This document shows, piece after piece, positions 1 to 8,451 of a DNA stretch of 64,000 nt. The position numbers were made by a program, and so were the translations under genes. Below the pieces are notes generated by a model. The model searched no databases and was not told the DNA's origin. It saw nothing but the letters and a program-made list of their open reading frames with translations. The stretch comes from SZUA-36 sp964650905 (GTDB lineage Bacteria > Pseudomonadota > Gammaproteobacteria > Xanthomonadales > SZUA-36), in the NCBI GenBank assembly GCA_964650905.1, contig CAZYVH010000004.1:1-64000 (forward strand), in the 5' to 3' direction. Positions within the stretch are counted from its first letter, which is position 1; each line of letters opens with the position of its first letter.

Positions 1-3
1 TGG

Positions 4-732
4 GTGCAGCAATGCCTGGATGAGACGCCGGACGCGGCCCCGCACGCCTTCGACGGTGATGTCGCGGCACTGGCGGCCACCATCCAGGATGCCTGGCGTT
101 GTTTCCACCGCGGCGAGTTTCAAAAGGCGCTTGAATTGTCCGAGCAATGCGGCAGTCTTGCACACGCACCGGCCAACAAGGCCAGCGGGATTTACGCGAC
201 ATATCTGGAAACTGACGAAAAGTTAAAACGGGCCTGCTTCCTGGCGGCCGTGAGCCGTGCAGAATCCGCCATTGACAGCTTGCCGGATAACCCGAACAGC
301 CATTACTTTCACGCCTTTAATCTTGGCCGTTACAGCCAGAGCATTTCCGTGGTCAAGGCATTGAGCCAGGGACTCGGTGGCAAGATCCTGACGAGTCTCA
401 GGACAACGCTTGACCTTGAGGCTGAACATGCCGAGGCGCACACCGCACTGGCGATGTACCACGCCGAAATCATCGACAAGGTTGGCCGGATGATTGGCAA
501 AATGACCTATGGCGCAAGCAGCGACAAGGCCCTGCAACATTTTGAGCAGGCCCTGGAACTGACACCCCACTCACCCATCGCACACATCGAATACGGCAAC
601 GGGCTCTATTTGCTGTTCGGCGACGACAGGCTGGATGAGGTCACCGATTTGTATATCAAGGCTTCTGAAATTCAACCCCAGGACGCGATGGAAAAACTGG
701 ACGTGGAAGCCGCGCTGGCAGAGTTGGAATAG
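4..732 (+). CDS. TPR-containing protein, 5' end uncertain
   Basis: A helical-repeat protein of about 242 residues. TPR-like motifs are visible near residues 25-45 (FHRGEFQKALELSEQCG), 140-150 (AEAHTALAMYHAEI) and 175-205 (ALQHFEQALELTPHSPIAH). The arrangement resembles the RMD1-like TPR fold, but that is only an impression. No signal peptide or membrane segment is visible. The frame stays open to base 1 of the window, so the GTG at 4 may be internal and the gene may begin outside. It ends 22 bases before the convergent TonB receptor. A role as a protein-interaction scaffold is inferred from the repeats only; no catalytic motif is seen. Confidence 0.6.
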   Translation: MQQCLDETPDAAPHAFDGDVAALAATIQDAWRCFHRGEFQKALELSEQCGSLAHAPANKASGIYATYLETDEKLKRACFLAAVSRAESAIDSLPDNPNSHYFHAFNLGRYSQSISVVKALSQGLGGKILTSLRTTLDLEAEHAEAHTALAMYHAEIIDKVGRMIGKMTYGASSDKALQHFEQALELTPHSPIAHIEYGNGLYLLFGDDRLDEVTDLYIKASEIQPQDAMEKLDVEAALAELE

Positions 733-754
733 CGACCATTCAAACCCCGGGTAG

Positions 755-2608
755 TTACCAGCGGTAGGCGGCACTCGCGCTTAACTGCCGGCCGACGGCG
801 GGCGTACCGGGAAAGAACTGGTAGCTGCTGTCGGTCAGGTTATCCGCCGTCAGGATCAGCGCCAGACCATCCAGATTGAGCGGCTTCCAGGACAACGCGA
901 GCGAGCCAAAATACGTCCGCTCGCTGCTGGTCCGTAAAGGGTTGTCCCGCTGTACGCGGTATTCGTTATCCAGACGTAATTCCAACTGGCTGGTCAAGTG
1001 ATAACGTAGTGCGAGTGTCGCCCTGTGACGGGCAAAATTGAGCGCGTAAAAACTCGCGTCGACATCGCTTGCCCCGTAGTCCGAATCCTTGTCGAGGTAG
1101 GTATACGCAGCGACGAGTTCCAGCAAATTCCATTGCCGTGTCATGACCGCTTCAAGACCGATGACATCCAGATCGACCGCGTTCGCCTGGCGGGAAAAGG
1201 GTACACCCGTAAAGAAGGTCCAGTCGACGAGATTGCTGTCCTTGCGGTAGAAGATCGTCGCCGACCCCGTCCAGACCGACGATTCCCTTTTGAGGGAGAC
1301 AGATAATTGCCGGGCTTTTTCCCGTCCGAGGTCCGGGTTGCCACCAAAAAGACCAGCCGGACGGGAATTGAGCGCCGTGTAGCCGGGCAACTGGGAGGTC
1401 GTGGCATATTCAATACTGAATCGCTCATTGACGGCGGCTGATGTCCGTTGAACGCTCAGCCCAACGAGCGGTGAGACCGCACTGCCGTCACGGTTCGAGG
1501 TATCCAGGCTTGCACCCGCTCTGATATTGATTTTCCGGTTGCCGGAATGGGCCAGATCAACGGATGGCACCAGGCTGAGTTTGGCATAACGGCGGCTGTT
1601 GAAGCGGCCACTGGTGAGGTCGGTCGAGCGTAGCAAGCGATCACTGGTCAGTTGCCCGCCAAAACGCCATTCGACCACACCATTGCGCCATGCACCCTGA
1701 ACGCCGGCGGCAACCACACGGGTCTTGTGGTCGAATGAACCGGGCGACCCGCTCTCCTGCGTGAACCGGTCAAAATCATAGTCGTCTTCAAGACCCCGGT
1801 AATAGGCACTGAACTCCAGCCAGCCGCTGGCACCCTCGCGGCGGTGATTGGCGTGCAACAGGCGGGTCTTGGTGTGATCGGTTTCCGCCAGGGAAGCAAA
1901 GCCGGTGTATGCACCGGGCCAGGCATAGAATTTATCCTGGTATGCCACCAGCACATCGGTTTGCGTGTTGCCCTGACGGTGCTGAATAAAAAGGTTATAG
2001 CGGGTAAAATCATGATCGCCATTGGCCCGGGTTCCATCACCCTTTGATAGTGCGACAGACGCTGCCACCGCCACTGTAGCGCCATTTTCAAGGGTGCTGG
2101 CCTTTGCCTGTCTCAGCGAGGTATACCAGAGGTCATTATCACCGAGACCCAGTAGCACATCACCACCGTCCGTGAGCACCGGTAGTGAGTATACGAGCGT
2201 GGCAATATTCGAATTGAAGCCGCGCAATGCATTGTTGATACCGGTGTGTAATACGGGTGTCTTCAGGAATTTGGGATCAACAGGCAAACCCGCCGCATAA
2301 TGACCCGTCTGCGGATCCATGATGGTGCTGGCACCAATGACAAAACCGGTGTTCTCAAAGACGCCACCCCGAATGGTCACGTCCGCCTGACCCTCGGGCA
2401 GTCCCCGCGACTGCAACTCCGTCTGTGGGTCAAATCGCAAGCGGGTCGCCAGTGACGCATAACTGCCCGCGGGTTGCAAATTCGCAACCCGGCTGGCGCG
2501 CACCGTTACCTCGTCCAGATCCCCATCACTGATCGATACTTTTTTCTCATCGGCAAACGCCACGGAAATCGTGGCCAGCAGGTAAAAACAAGCGACCCGG
2601 AGAATCAA
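755..2608 (-). CDS. TonB-dependent outer-membrane receptor (about 617 aa)
   Basis: An outer-membrane beta-barrel receptor for energy-dependent uptake of a ligand I cannot identify. From a TTG at 2608 the protein begins with a short signal peptide (MILRVACFYLL...VAFA) cut before DEKK. A plug domain follows (DVTIRGGVFENTGF), then alternating strands to a terminal aromatic residue (AAYRW), the usual end of an outer-membrane barrel. The open frame extends upstream to 2854, but that part is the antisense-frame shadow of the acyltransferase and would bury the signal peptide. The TTG start overlaps the acyltransferase stop as TTGA, so translational coupling is likely. The length fits small BtuB-like receptors. 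Substrate is unknown; pairing with a lipid acyltransferase is unusual. Confidence 0.85.
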   Translation of the reverse strand: MILRVACFYLLATISVAFADEKKVSISDGDLDEVTVRASRVANLQPAGSYASLATRLRFDPQTELQSRGLPEGQADVTIRGGVFENTGFVIGASTIMDPQTGHYAAGLPVDPKFLKTPVLHTGINNALRGFNSNIATLVYSLPVLTDGGDVLLGLGDNDLWYTSLRQAKASTLENGATVAVAASVALSKGDGTRANGDHDFTRYNLFIQHRQGNTQTDVLVAYQDKFYAWPGAYTGFASLAETDHTKTRLLHANHRREGASGWLEFSAYYRGLEDDYDFDRFTQESGSPGSFDHKTRVVAAGVQGAWRNGVVEWRFGGQLTSDRLLRSTDLTSGRFNSRRYAKLSLVPSVDLAHSGNRKINIRAGASLDTSNRDGSAVSPLVGLSVQRTSAAVNERFSIEYATTSQLPGYTALNSRPAGLFGGNPDLGREKARQLSVSLKRESSVWTGSATIFYRKDSNLVDWTFFTGVPFSRQANAVDLDVIGLEAVMTRQWNLLELVAAYTYLDKDSDYGASDVDASFYALNFARHRATLALRYHLTSQLELRLDNEYRVQRDNPLRTSSERTYFGSLALSWKPLNLDGLALILTADNLTDSSYQFFPGTPAVGRQLSASAAYRW

Positions 2609-4119
2609 TTTTCGATGTCGCCAGCCAGCAATGCATGCTGCAGCAAGTCTTGTGCAATATGTGTTCCTGGCCGGTCGGTGAGCGGCAACATCAGCCCCAG
2701 GTACAGGAGTTTTTCGAATTCCTTCCTGAACCGAATAATTATATCCGCCGGTGACGCGACCAGCCGACGGTCTGTGATCAGACCAAAAAAGACCTTGCCG
2801 TTGTAGCTCAGTATGCTGATGCCGACACCGACACTGCCATTTTGTGGTACCCAAAACATCATTTCCTTCATTTTTGAGCCCGCCAGGTAGATGGGCTGTT
2901 GTGGTCCGGGTACATTGGTGAGTACCGCGGTCGCTTTTTGGCTGAGCAGGTCCAGAACCGGTTTTTGCACGGCGCCGGGTCCCATCCCCAGTGCCGCCAG
3001 GAAACCCAGCGTGACCGCCGCCTGTTTTGAGGTCTTGAGTTCATTCATACGCTCGTTGACCGCGTACAGGCGCTCCAATGGGCTGCCCATACCCAACGGC
3101 AGGGACAGGAACACCAAGCCAAAATGATTGCCCAATTCATGGGCGTGCTCCAGTGGTCTCAGATTGACGGGTACGGTCGCCCGAATATCCGCAATATCCT
3201 GTGGCTTGTCACCGGCTTCAAGCATATAGCGACGCAGCGCACCCGCGACCGCAGCGATGAGCACGTCATTGACGGTGCAGCCAAAGGCCTTGCTGACCGC
3301 TTTGACTTCGGCCAATGGCAAGGGCTCCGCCCACGCGACTATCTTGCGTGCCCCGAGACGTCCTTTCAGTCGGGTTACCGGGTCATTTGGCAGGGTCAGC
3401 GAGTGCGCCAGTTCACGCACGATTTCACCAGCTTCATTGGCATAGTTGCCGGCAATGGCCGGATTCTGCAATATCCTGCCGCCCTCCCGGATCAGACGCC
3501 GGCCCAGGTGTGTGGCAAAATCCAGGCCTTCACGCGCCGGGTCCAGCAGACGTTGAAACACCTGCGACTCACTCGCGCGGCGGGTTTTCCAGGTTTCCGC
3601 CTTGAGTGCAGAAGGTCTGCCTGCCCGCGTCGGGTCTGTCAGCGACAGGAAAACCTGTACCAGTGCAATGCCATCGGCAATGCAATGGTGTATCCGCATG
3701 ATGAGCGCCGGTCCTCCCACGTAGTTTTCGACCAGGTGGAACTGCCACAGCGGGCGTGATGGATCCAGTGGTGTACTGGCCAGTTCCGACACCAGGATTT
3801 CGAGCTCGGTCTGGTCCGCGGCCCCCGGCAAGGCCCTGCGGCGGACATGATCATGGATATCAAAGTCCTCATCCAGTACCCAGTGGGCGCGGGTGCCGTT
3901 GTCAACCGCTTTTTGCCGGAACCGTCTGAAGGCGAGGAAACGTTGTTCAATGGTCTCGAGCAGTTTCTGGTAATCCAATTGCCCATCCAGAATGACAACA
4001 CCGTTGATCATCATCAGGTTGGTCGGTTGCTCCATACGCAACCAGGCCGTGTCCACCCTGGAGATCGGCTCCTTTTGTTGTGTTCCGCTCAAATCAATGG
4101 GCTCCTGGTGGCCGGTCAC
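2605..4119 (-). CDS. Wax ester synthase/diacylglycerol acyltransferase (WS/DGAT) family protein
   Basis: A bifunctional acyltransferase of the WS/DGAT family, which transfers an acyl group from acyl-CoA to long-chain alcohols or diacylglycerol to make storage lipid. The catalytic motif HHCIADG lies at residues 144-150, and the N-terminal block (DTAWLRMEQPTNLMMI, about residues 23-38) is typical. Length (504 aa) is slightly above the usual 450-480. The C-terminal half carries the conserved NVPGPQQPIYLAG stretch. It is transcribed away from a lipase-like esterase and is probably co-translated with the downstream TonB receptor. Family assignment is secure; whether it makes wax esters, triacylglycerol or another ester cannot be told from sequence. 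Confidence 0.9.
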   Translation of the reverse strand: MTGHQEPIDLSGTQQKEPISRVDTAWLRMEQPTNLMMINGVVILDGQLDYQKLLETIEQRFLAFRRFRQKAVDNGTRAHWVLDEDFDIHDHVRRRALPGAADQTELEILVSELASTPLDPSRPLWQFHLVENYVGGPALIMRIHHCIADGIALVQVFLSLTDPTRAGRPSALKAETWKTRRASESQVFQRLLDPAREGLDFATHLGRRLIREGGRILQNPAIAGNYANEAGEIVRELAHSLTLPNDPVTRLKGRLGARKIVAWAEPLPLAEVKAVSKAFGCTVNDVLIAAVAGALRRYMLEAGDKPQDIADIRATVPVNLRPLEHAHELGNHFGLVFLSLPLGMGSPLERLYAVNERMNELKTSKQAAVTLGFLAALGMGPGAVQKPVLDLLSQKATAVLTNVPGPQQPIYLAGSKMKEMMFWVPQNGSVGVGISILSYNGKVFFGLITDRRLVASPADIIIRFRKEFEKLLYLGLMLPLTDRPGTHIAQDLLQHALLAGDIEN

Positions 4120-4203
4120 TTGGTTTAATAATCACTGTTTACGGACGCTATTTTAGCTTAAAGTTACACGCTATCGTTGAGTTATTCCGAAAGGTTATAA
4201 ACC

Positions 4204-5274
4204 ATGAACCTATTGATCTTTTTCGTAGTCATTTCATTACTTGTCTGGGCGTTCGAACGGTTCTACCTGCGGGGTTCGACCCCCCGCGACTACCCGCTGC
4301 CCGTCAACCCGGAAGTAGTGCGCCGATTCACCGGTCCGGACGCACCACCGCCACAGTTCGAAGCACTGGTGCAGGAGATCAGGGATCTCTCCGGACGGAT
4401 TGCAAGAGACTTGCGCAAACACCGGTTGCAGGCCGCGCGTTCGCTGATGGACAGCCTCAGTGATGAACGTCACTACCAGAGCGGCTTCCATCCCGCCGAC
4501 GCGGGCGGCGTCCAGGCTGAGTGGGTGCTGGCACCAGGCGCCGACAGCTCGCGCCGGGTGCTCTATATTCATGGCGGGGGTTTCGCACTGGGCAGTGCAA
4601 AAAGTCACCGCACGATAACCAGTAAATTTTCTGAGGTTAGCGGTTGCGCTGTGCTGGCCATCGATTACCGCCTGTTGCCAGAGTACCGCTTCATGGATGC
4701 GGTGATGGACTGCCGTGGCGCTTATCAATGGATGCTGGATAACGGACCGCAAGGGTTGGCGCTCGCCAGTCAGACCTATATCGCAGGTGATTCCGCCGGT
4801 GGCAACCTTGCCCTCTCGCTGGTCGCATGGCTCAGGGACAACCATCTTCGTCTGCCCGACGCGGTGGTAGCCATGTCGCCCTTGACCGACGGTACATTTT
4901 CGGGTGCCAGTATCCGCGCAAACATGGCCAGCGACATCATGCTGGCGCCCCTGCTCGGGCTGCTGGTCAAACTGCCACGCTTTATCAAGAGCCTGTGGGT
5001 GGTCTGGGGCTACCGGGTACGGCCTGCCAACCCGGTTGTTTCACCACTGCTTGGTGATCTGTCCGGGCTGCCGCCTATCCTGGTACAGGCCAGCGAGGCC
5101 GAAATGTTGCTGGACGACGCCCGCCGCTATGTGTACAAGGCCCGTGCCTCCGGCACACCCGCCGTATTACAGACCTGGTCGGGCATGTTGCACGTCTGGC
5201 AAATCTTTGACCGTGAGTTGCCACAGGCGGGTGAGGCGTGGGCGGAGATTGGTAAATTTATTGCTGCAAATTGA
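4204..5274 (+). CDS. HSL-type alpha/beta hydrolase (esterase/lipase), membrane-anchored
   Basis: A serine esterase of the hormone-sensitive-lipase family. The oxyanion-hole motif HGGG is at residues 123-126, the nucleophile motif GDSAG at 195-199 (Ser197), and a candidate catalytic His at 330 (MLHVW). One hydrophobic N-terminal helix (residues 2-16, LLIFFVVISLLVW) probably anchors it to the inner membrane. It is divergent from the WS/DGAT gene across an 84-bp spacer, consistent with making and mobilising neutral lipid at one locus; this functional link is inference. The ATG at 4204 is chosen because it starts directly before the anchor helix. The natural substrate could equally be a short-chain ester. 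Confidence 0.85.
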   Translation: MNLLIFFVVISLLVWAFERFYLRGSTPRDYPLPVNPEVVRRFTGPDAPPPQFEALVQEIRDLSGRIARDLRKHRLQAARSLMDSLSDERHYQSGFHPADAGGVQAEWVLAPGADSSRRVLYIHGGGFALGSAKSHRTITSKFSEVSGCAVLAIDYRLLPEYRFMDAVMDCRGAYQWMLDNGPQGLALASQTYIAGDSAGGNLALSLVAWLRDNHLRLPDAVVAMSPLTDGTFSGASIRANMASDIMLAPLLGLLVKLPRFIKSLWVVWGYRVRPANPVVSPLLGDLSGLPPILVQASEAEMLLDDARRYVYKARASGTPAVLQTWSGMLHVWQIFDRELPQAGEAWAEIGKFIAAN

Positions 5275-5350
5275 GTGCCTGCGTGTCACTCAGTCCACTA
5301 AAAGCAAAAAACAGATTCCCTCTTGCATTAGCAAGTCAATCGTTTTATAG

Positions 5351-5366
5351 TTTACGTTAACGTAAA
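5351..5366. promoter_or_regulatory. LiuR-type operator upstream of the MerR regulator
   Basis: A perfect 16-bp palindrome, TTTACGTTAACGTAAA, lies 12 bases before the regulator start codon. A TATAAAT -10-like hexamer (5368-5374) directly abuts it. The palindrome matches, from memory, the motif reported for LiuR, the MerR-family regulator of branched-chain amino acid catabolism. Position suggests autoregulation. Confidence 0.75.
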
Positions 5367-5378
5367 GTATAAATAGTT

Positions 5379-5774
5379 ATGAGCCCAACCTACAGCATTG
5401 CAGAACTCTCAAAAGAGTTTTCCGTGACACACAGGACACTGCGTTTTTATGAGGATAAAGGTATTCTCGATCCAGACCGGCGCGGTACAAAGCGTTTTTA
5501 TTCGGAGCGTGACAAGACCAGGCTGAGGCTGACACTGCGTGGTAAACGACTCGGTTTAAATCTTAATGAATGTCTTAATATCATAAACATGCGTGATCCA
5601 GCGCAGCCTGATGACAACCTGCAGTTACTACACTTATGTCAGAAGATCCGTGAACACCGCGTGCAACTTCTGGCAAAACTAAAGGACATAGAAAAAACGC
5701 TCGAAGCAATGAGCCAGGTTGAAAATAATTGTCTTGCCCAACTAATAGAAAATGCTTCTGCCGAAGGAGTTTGA
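5379..5774 (+). CDS. liuR: MerR-family regulator, LiuR-like
   Basis: A 131-residue DNA-binding regulator. The N-terminal winged helix is clear (YSIAELSKEF, HRTLRFYEDKGIL, residues 5-32), followed by a C-terminal dimerisation helix (about 80-120). There is no cysteine-rich metal-binding tail of MerR metal sensors; the single Cys residues do not form such a site. The gene sits between two copies of a GTTAAC-centred palindrome and directly upstream of isovaleryl-CoA dehydrogenase, the arrangement known for LiuR, which controls leucine/isovalerate degradation. No Shine-Dalgarno sequence precedes the ATG, and the -10-like element lies only 4 bases upstream, so the message may be leaderless (inference). 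Confidence 0.8.
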   Translation: MSPTYSIAELSKEFSVTHRTLRFYEDKGILDPDRRGTKRFYSERDKTRLRLTLRGKRLGLNLNECLNIINMRDPAQPDDNLQLLHLCQKIREHRVQLLAKLKDIEKTLEAMSQVENNCLAQLIENASAEGV

Positions 5775-5783
5775 TTTCAGTAA

Positions 5784-5799
5784 TTAACGTTAACGTAAA
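5784..5799. promoter_or_regulatory. LiuR-type operator upstream of isovaleryl-CoA dehydrogenase
   Basis: TTAACGTTAACGTAAA, which differs at one base from the perfect palindrome at 5351. It lies 20 bases before the acyl-CoA dehydrogenase start and 9 bases after the regulator stop, where a MerR-type activator/repressor would control the catabolic genes downstream. Confidence 0.7.
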
Positions 5800-5819
5800 G
5801 TTAGAGACGAATTATAACA

Positions 5820-6992
5820 ATGACGATTGCCCACTACCCTGAACTGAACTTCAATCTTGGAGAAACGGTCGATATGCTGCGCCAGTCCGTACGTGATTTC
5901 GCCCAGTCGGAGATCGCACCCCATGCAGCGGACATTGACCTCAAGAATGAATTTCCCCGGCCATTGTGGCGAAAACTCGGCAACATGGGTTTGTTGGGTA
6001 TTACCGTAGAGCAGGAATATGGTGGCGCCGACATGGGCTATCTGGAACATATTGTTGCCATGGAGGAAATCAGCCGGGCATCGGCATCGATCGGTTTGTC
6101 CTACGGGGCCCATTCCAACCTGTGTGTTAATCAAATCCGCATCAACGGCAGCGAGCAACAAAAACGGCAATACCTGCCAAAACTGGTCAGCGGTGAGCAT
6201 GTCGGCGCATTGGCCATGAGCGAAGCCGGTTCCGGGTCCGATGTTATCAGCATGCGTCTGAGCGCCAATAAACAGGGCGACCGGTACGTCCTCAACGGTA
6301 ACAAGATGTGGATCACCAACGGCCCGGATGCCCACACCCTGGTCGTTTACGCAAAGACTGACCCTGAAGCTGGTTCAAAGGGCATCACCGCCTTTATTGT
6401 TGAGAAGGGTCTCGCAGGTTTTTCAACCGCACAGAAACTCGACAAACTTGGCATGCGCGGATCAAACACCTGTGAACTGGTATTCCAGGACTGCGAGGTG
6501 CCAGAGCAAAATGTACTGGGCAAGGTGAACGGCGGTGTAAAAGTCCTGATGAGAGGGCTCAATTACGAACGCCTGGTTTTAGCCGCTGGGCCACTGGGGA
6601 TCATGCAGGCCTGCCTGGACGTGGTCATCCCTTACATCCATGAACGCAGACAATTTGGTCAGGCAATCGGTGAATTCCAGCTCATTCAGGGGAAAGTGGC
6701 CGACATGTACACCAGCCTGAATGCCTGCCGCGCCTACGTGTACGCGGTGGCCCAAGCCTGTGATCGCGGCGAAACGGCGCGCAAGGATGCAGCCGGCGTG
6801 ATTCTGTTCGCCGCTGAAAAAGCCACCTGGATGGCACTACAGTCGATCCAGATACTGGGGGGCAACGGTTATATCAACGAATACCCGACCGGGCGTTTGT
6901 TACGCGACGCGAAATTATACGAGATTGGCGCCGGCACCAGCGAGGTCCGCAGGATGTTGATCGGCCGTGAGTTATTCCAGCAATCAAGGTAA
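5820..6992 (+). CDS. liuA: Isovaleryl-CoA dehydrogenase
   Basis: A flavoprotein of 390 residues that oxidises isovaleryl-CoA to 3-methylcrotonyl-CoA in leucine catabolism and passes electrons to ETF. Acyl-CoA dehydrogenase signatures are plain: ALAMSEAGSGSDV (near residue 130), KMWITNGPDA (near 160), ERRQFGQAIGEFQ (near 275), QILGGNGYINEYP (near 345) and the C-terminal YEIGAGTSEVRRMLIGREL. The length and the N-terminal half resemble isovaleryl-CoA dehydrogenases more than short- or medium-chain enzymes. The LiuR operator immediately upstream supports this. The usual partners liuB, liuC, liuD and liuE are not adjacent. ETF and ETF:QO genes lie about 10 kb downstream. Confidence 0.88.
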   Translation: MTIAHYPELNFNLGETVDMLRQSVRDFAQSEIAPHAADIDLKNEFPRPLWRKLGNMGLLGITVEQEYGGADMGYLEHIVAMEEISRASASIGLSYGAHSNLCVNQIRINGSEQQKRQYLPKLVSGEHVGALAMSEAGSGSDVISMRLSANKQGDRYVLNGNKMWITNGPDAHTLVVYAKTDPEAGSKGITAFIVEKGLAGFSTAQKLDKLGMRGSNTCELVFQDCEVPEQNVLGKVNGGVKVLMRGLNYERLVLAAGPLGIMQACLDVVIPYIHERRQFGQAIGEFQLIQGKVADMYTSLNACRAYVYAVAQACDRGETARKDAAGVILFAAEKATWMALQSIQILGGNGYINEYPTGRLLRDAKLYEIGAGTSEVRRMLIGRELFQQSR

Positions 6993-7020
6993 TTTGAAAT
7001 TAAGTTGAGAGGAAAACACC

Positions 7021-8451
7021 GTGATTAATTTTAGTGCCCAACAACTGACTATTCCAAAAATGTCCAGACCCGTCTACCTGGTAACCGGGGGTATGTCAAA
7101 ATTCGACCGGGCTTTCCCTGACAAGCGAACCGAAGAACTGGCGATAGACGCATTTACGGAAGCGTCGGAGTTCATCGGTCTCACACCCGGCGAGCTTAAA
7201 AAATACATCCATTCGTGTTACTACGGCCACTTTGCCGACCATTTCGGGGATCAACTGCTCGGCGAGTCTGTTATCCATGACAGGCTTGGTCTGGACCCGC
7301 TCGGAAATGTCGGCGTCAAGACCGGTGGCGCCACGGGGGGGTCAACGATCTGGGAAGCATACAAGACGATCGCCTCCGGTTACTCTGACTGTGTGCTGGC
7401 GATGGGCTGGGAAAGGATGGACGAGGTCCCAACCGATGAAGGCAACCATTACATCGCCTGCGCGGCTGACAAGGACTGGGAAACACCCCTCGGTCACATC
7501 TATACCGGTTACTACGCGGTCATGGCACAGAAGTACTGGCAGGTCTTTGGCAAGGAAGAAGAATCCTTCCGCCGGACCATGGCTGAGATCGCGGTCAAAA
7601 ACAGGGGCAACGCTGTACACAACCCATATGCACAGGCACCGCTGCGGATCACCGTGGAAGATGTACTCAACTCCCCGGTGGTCGCCGACCCGCTACACGC
7701 CCTGGATTGTTGTCTGATGTCAGTGGGTGTCGCAGGGGTCATCCTGGCCGATGAAAAGACCGCTTTCGAAATGAGCGACAACCCGCTAAGGATTGATGTG
7801 GCGGCCGGCAGCCACACGCTCAGACCCGCGGACAGAAGACCCATGGACATTCCGTTGCTACCCAACGAAAGCAAAGACCAATACGCCGATTTGGGACAAA
7901 GATTTCCCGGCGGTGACCGCTACCCCGGCTTCACAGGCTTCCTCGCTGCCAGGATGGCCGCGTATTACGCTTACGGCATGACAGGTGTCAAGGACCCCAC
8001 CGCTGACCTCGACCTGGTGGAATTGCACGACGCGTTCACGATCAGTGATATACAGACCTACGAGGATATCGGAATCCGGCCCTACGGCGAGGGCAGAGCT
8101 TATGTTGAATCCGGTGATTGTTACCATACCAATCCGCACACCGGTGAGCCCGGCAAGTTGCCGTCCAACCTTTCCGGCGGATTGATCGGCAATATGCACG
8201 CAGTGGGTGCTACCGGCATCATGCAGGTGATTGAGGTTGGCCATCACCTCTGGAACCGCTGGAGCGAAATGCACGGTGACGAGAGTAAGTGGGCACGGTT
8301 CGACCGGGAAAAACCCACCGACTGGCAGAACCTCCAGGTCCAGGGGGCCAAACGCGGTCTTGCCATCAGTCATGCCGGCGTGGGTTCCCACGTAACCTGT
8401 ACCATTGTGCAACATCCGGAACACTTACTCCCAGGAGGTACATTCAAATGA
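7021..8451 (+). CDS. Thiolase-fold protein lacking the nucleophilic Cys (SCP2/Ltp-like, aldolase or lyase candidate)
   Basis: A 476-residue protein with the SCP2-thiolase fold. Aligning NVGVKTGGATGGST with the usual NVNNNCATGST block of this family puts Gly103 where the acyl-accepting Cys should be. Other active-site elements remain: HDAF with His336, and GGLIGNMHAVGATG with His393. Known Cys-less relatives such as mycobacterial Ltp2 act as retro-aldolases together with a DUF35 protein, and a DUF35 gene follows here with an ATGA overlap. So it may cleave or form a C-C bond rather than carry out thiolysis; this is inference. GTG at 7021 has a good ribosome site (GAGAGG, about 8 bases upstream). 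An alternative ATG is at 7060. Confidence 0.8.
   Translation: MINFSAQQLTIPKMSRPVYLVTGGMSKFDRAFPDKRTEELAIDAFTEASEFIGLTPGELKKYIHSCYYGHFADHFGDQLLGESVIHDRLGLDPLGNVGVKTGGATGGSTIWEAYKTIASGYSDCVLAMGWERMDEVPTDEGNHYIACAADKDWETPLGHIYTGYYAVMAQKYWQVFGKEEESFRRTMAEIAVKNRGNAVHNPYAQAPLRITVEDVLNSPVVADPLHALDCCLMSVGVAGVILADEKTAFEMSDNPLRIDVAAGSHTLRPADRRPMDIPLLPNESKDQYADLGQRFPGGDRYPGFTGFLAARMAAYYAYGMTGVKDPTADLDLVELHDAFTISDIQTYEDIGIRPYGEGRAYVESGDCYHTNPHTGEPGKLPSNLSGGLIGNMHAVGATGIMQVIEVGHHLWNRWSEMHGDESKWARFDREKPTDWQNLQVQGAKRGLAISHAGVGSHVTCTIVQHPEHLLPGGTFK

Noticed and set aside
2609..2854. N-terminal extension of the TonB receptor frame
   Set aside because: It overlaps the acyltransferase coding sequence in another frame and would place 82 residues ahead of the signal peptide.
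3124..3759. 211-codon plus-strand frame within the WS/DGAT gene
   Set aside because: Antisense shadow; the opposite strand has a conserved catalytic motif and domain-length coding.
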